Shown one piece after another: positions 7,224 to 9,044 of a stretch of DNA of 9,044 nt. The DNA lies in assembly GCA_031127185.1 (NCBI GenBank), contig JARIET010000101.1, forward strand, positions 1 to 9,044, read 5' to 3'. The translations under genes and the position numbers were made by a program. Numbering within the stretch: position 1 is the first letter of the stretch; every line of letters starts with the position of its first letter. The stretch is from Gemmatimonadota bacterium. Its GTDB lineage: Bacteria; Gemmatimonadota; Gemmatimonadetes; Gemmatimonadales; Gemmatimonadaceae. The notes under the pieces were generated by a model that was not told the DNA's origin, did not search any database, and saw only the letters and a program-made list of their open reading frames with translations.

Positions 7224-8270
7224 ATGCACTTTCGATCGGTTTGCGGTGCCACTGCCCTCTGTCTGTCAGTCGGTCTCTCCAACTTCGCTGGCGCTCAACA
7301 GCCGTTGCGCTGGTTCAAGGGCAACACCCACACGCACTCCCTCAACTCTGACGGCGACTCCCCGGCACTGGACGTCGCCCGCTGGTACCGCACCCACGGC
7401 TACCAGTTCACTTTCATGACCGACCACGAGTTCGTGACTGACGTGGCGCCACTCAATGCGATGTTCGGCGGGCCGGCGCGATTTCTCGCGATTTCAGCGC
7501 AAGAAGTCACGCAACGCACCAGCGACCCCTCGCACCCCGAGGGCGTGCGTCAGGCGCACATCAATGCACTCGGTATCAACACGATGATTCGCCCGCTGGG
7601 CGAGCGGTACATCGCCAACCAGTCCATTGCCTCCACGTACGCGCGCAACATCGCCGAGATCCGAAAGCAGGGCGGCGTGGCACAGGTCAACCACCCGAAC
7701 TTCCGATGGAGCGTGAAGCTCAGCGAGATGGTGGACCTTCCCGACTCGACGCTGCTCGAGGTGTGGAATGGTCACTCGACCGTGAACAACCTCGGCGGAA
7801 CGGATTCCAGTGGAAACGTGTTTCCTTCGCACGAGGCCGTCTGGGACTCACTGCTCACGCGCGGCAAGGTGATCTGGGGCGTGGCCGATGACGACAGCCA
7901 CAGCTTCAAGCCCGAGGATGCCGACAAGCTTGAGTTGACGCGGCCTGGTCGCGGCTGGGTGGTGGTCCGCGCGGACACGCTGACACCCGGCGCGATTGTC
8001 GGGGCGCTGCGGCGCGGCGACTTCTACAGCTCCACGGGAGTCACGCTGCGCACGCTCGCCGCGTCGCGTTCAGAACTGAAGATCGAGATTGCCCTTAACA
8101 GCGACGCGCGCTACCGCACCGAGTTCGTGGGGCGTGGTGGGCGCGTGCTGGCCACGGTGCACGGCCTCAATGCCCGCTACGCCATCACGGGCAACGAAGG
8201 CTACGTGCGCGCACGCATCACCGATTCCAACGGACTCAAGGCATGGACGCAGCCGGTGATCATACGGTGA
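7224..8270 (+). CDS. Exported PHP-domain metallohydrolase, CehA/McbA-like
   Basis: The 348-residue protein begins with a Sec signal (residues 1-24, cleavage likely after AGA before QQ). The PHP (polymerase and histidinol phosphatase) metal motifs follow in order: His36 and His38 (NTHTHS), Asp67-His68 (MTDHEF), Glu94 (SAQEVT), His112 (AHINALG), His157 (NHPNF), and Asp223/Asp224 with His226 (ADDDSHSF). The segment GDFYSSTGV at 265-273 is typical of the CehA/McbA group, named for carbaryl hydrolase but mostly uncharacterised. A short C-terminal beta-rich part (about 280-348) follows. The full ligand set suggests an active metal-dependent phosphoesterase, esterase or amidohydrolase in the periplasm; the substrate is unknown. 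The ATG at 7224 is chosen for the signal peptide although its ribosome site is poor; the frame is open upstream to 7101 without signal character. Confidence 0.91.
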   Translation: MHFRSVCGATALCLSVGLSNFAGAQQPLRWFKGNTHTHSLNSDGDSPALDVARWYRTHGYQFTFMTDHEFVTDVAPLNAMFGGPARFLAISAQEVTQRTSDPSHPEGVRQAHINALGINTMIRPLGERYIANQSIASTYARNIAEIRKQGGVAQVNHPNFRWSVKLSEMVDLPDSTLLEVWNGHSTVNNLGGTDSSGNVFPSHEAVWDSLLTRGKVIWGVADDDSHSFKPEDADKLELTRPGRGWVVVRADTLTPGAIVGALRRGDFYSSTGVTLRTLAASRSELKIEIALNSDARYRTEFVGRGGRVLATVHGLNARYAITGNEGYVRARITDSNGLKAWTQPVIIR

Positions 8271-8286
8271 TGCTGCGTTAACGATG

Positions 8287-8316
8287 CTGGGCCCCGCCGT
8301 ACCGCGCGGGGCCCAG
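8287..8316 (+). terminator. Hairpin terminator between PHP gene and BIG2-protein gene
   Basis: CTGGGCCCCGC (8287-8297) pairs perfectly with GCGGGGCCCAG (8306-8316) around an eight-base loop. It lies 16 bases after the PHP stop and 16 bases beyond the end of the convergent gene. No U tract follows on either side, so termination would rest on stem strength or other factors. Confidence 0.72.
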
Positions 8317-8332
8317 TCGATTCGACGCTCGC

Positions 8333-9044
8333 TTACGGGATGACCACAGGCACCGACACGGCGATGTTGTAGGTCTCGACCACCGTGTTGGCCAGATTTC
8401 GTACGACCACCGTCACCGTAGTCACCGCCGACTGCGATGATGCGCAATTGAAGGTGACCGCGAGCTGCGCATTTGCGCCCGGATTAATGCTGCCGGCAAC
8501 GCTCGCGGAGGGTGATCCTGGAGCCAGGGTGAGCCTGATCGACGCATGCGGCACACTCCCGGTGAAATTGACCACCGCGCCCGAGTTGTTCGTGACGACA
8601 ATCGTGCCAACTGCCTGCGGACAGCTCGATGAGCCAAACGTGTGCGTCTGGTTCATCGAGGTTGGCGTGACTGAGGCCAGGGGCGGGCTGACCACGGTAA
8701 TGCTCATCGTGGCCGTCCTTCCTTCGCTTGCCACCGTGATCACCGCGGTGCCCGGCGCAATCGCGCTGACCAAACCCGTGGATGAAACCGGTGCGACCCC
8801 CGAGGATGAACTGGAGTAGGTGACCAGGCGCCCGGTGAGCACATTGTTGTTCGCATCGCGAAGCGTCGGCACGAGCTGCGTGGTCTGACCCGTGAACACC
8901 GAAGCCGAACTCGGGTTCACCGAGATCGACGCCACCGCCGGAAGGACCGTCACCGAGGTGCTCTGCGAGACCCCGCCTGCCGTTGCCGTGATCTGCACAG
9001 TACCGGGTGCCACTCCGCTCACGAGTCCGTCGGAGGCCACAACG
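8333..9044 (-). CDS. C-terminal part of a BIG2 (bacterial Ig-like) repeat surface protein
   Basis: The frame is open from the right edge to TAA at 8333-8335, showing 236 residues; the start is outside, and the GTG at 9040 is only an internal codon. The first 35 visible residues are the end of one BIG2 repeat (DGLVSGVAPGTVQITA). A complete repeat follows at about 36-119, with SVNPSSASVFTGQT, LRDANNNVLTGR and TGLVSAIAPGTAVITV. BIG2 domains occur in extracellular adhesins and other secreted proteins. Residues 120-236 are a different, beta-rich Ser/Thr/Val segment with two cysteines (141 and 200) that could form a disulfide; I do not assign it firmly, though it recalls ASPM/SPD-2/Hydin-like Ig folds. 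No sorting signal, transmembrane segment or autotransporter barrel is seen before the end (VVIP). The function of the whole protein is unknown. Confidence 0.85.
   Translation of the reverse strand, partial: VVASDGLVSGVAPGTVQITATAGGVSQSTSVTVLPAVASISVNPSSASVFTGQTTQLVPTLRDANNNVLTGRLVTYSSSSSGVAPVSSTGLVSAIAPGTAVITVASEGRTATMSITVVSPPLASVTPTSMNQTHTFGSSSCPQAVGTIVVTNNSGAVVNFTGSVPHASIRLTLAPGSPSASVAGSINPGANAQLAVTFNCASSQSAVTTVTVVVRNLANTVVETYNIAVSVPVVIP

Noticed and set aside
1..9044. tRNA, rRNA, CRISPR array, transposase, phage or toxin-antitoxin genes
   Set aside because: Reading both strands shows no regularly spaced repeats, no cloverleaf-like segment and no protein with such motifs.

Overview
This is a GC-rich bacterial window. 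It holds six protein-coding genes, two of them cut by the window edges. No rRNA, tRNA, CRISPR array, insertion sequence or phage gene is visible. The gene style suggests a Gram-negative heterotroph such as a member of Gemmatimonadota. The reasons are an outer-membrane TonB-dependent receptor, several Sec or lipoprotein exported hydrolases, a Tat-exported amidase with glycine-rich linkers, and a long tandem BIG2 (bacterial Ig-like) surface protein. This taxonomic placement is an impression from protein style, not a proof.

Layout. From 1 to 1599 (minus) lies a Tat-exported amidase-signature hydrolase whose C-terminus is off the left edge. A 301-bp divergent regulatory region (1600-1900) separates it from a TonB-dependent receptor (1901-4201, plus). 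A secreted type I phosphodiesterase/nucleotide pyrophosphatase follows 72 bp later (4274-5674, plus) with no terminator visible in between, so the two are probably cotranscribed. A strong hairpin (5691-5725) closes that unit. Convergent to it is a probable lipoprotein of the phytase esterase-like family (5740-7020, minus). It shares a 203-bp divergent promoter region with an exported PHP-domain metallohydrolase of CehA/McbA type (7224-8270, plus). A second hairpin (8287-8316) separates that gene from the C-terminal end of a BIG2-repeat protein (8333-9044, minus) whose N-terminus is off the right edge.

How the genes may work together. All six products appear to be exported to the periplasm, outer membrane or surface. 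Three neighbouring genes encode exported hydrolases from families known for, or named after, phosphoester cleavage, and they sit beside an outer-membrane transporter. A scavenging locus that takes up and dismantles phosphoester-containing or other organic substrates is a reasonable hypothesis. The ligand and the real substrates cannot be read from the sequence. I do not see convincing evidence of a wholly new system here. The points most worth following are the receptor and hydrolase grouping, the two glycine-rich inserts of the amidase, the unassigned C-terminal domain of the BIG2 protein, and the inverted repeats in the 1600-1900 region.
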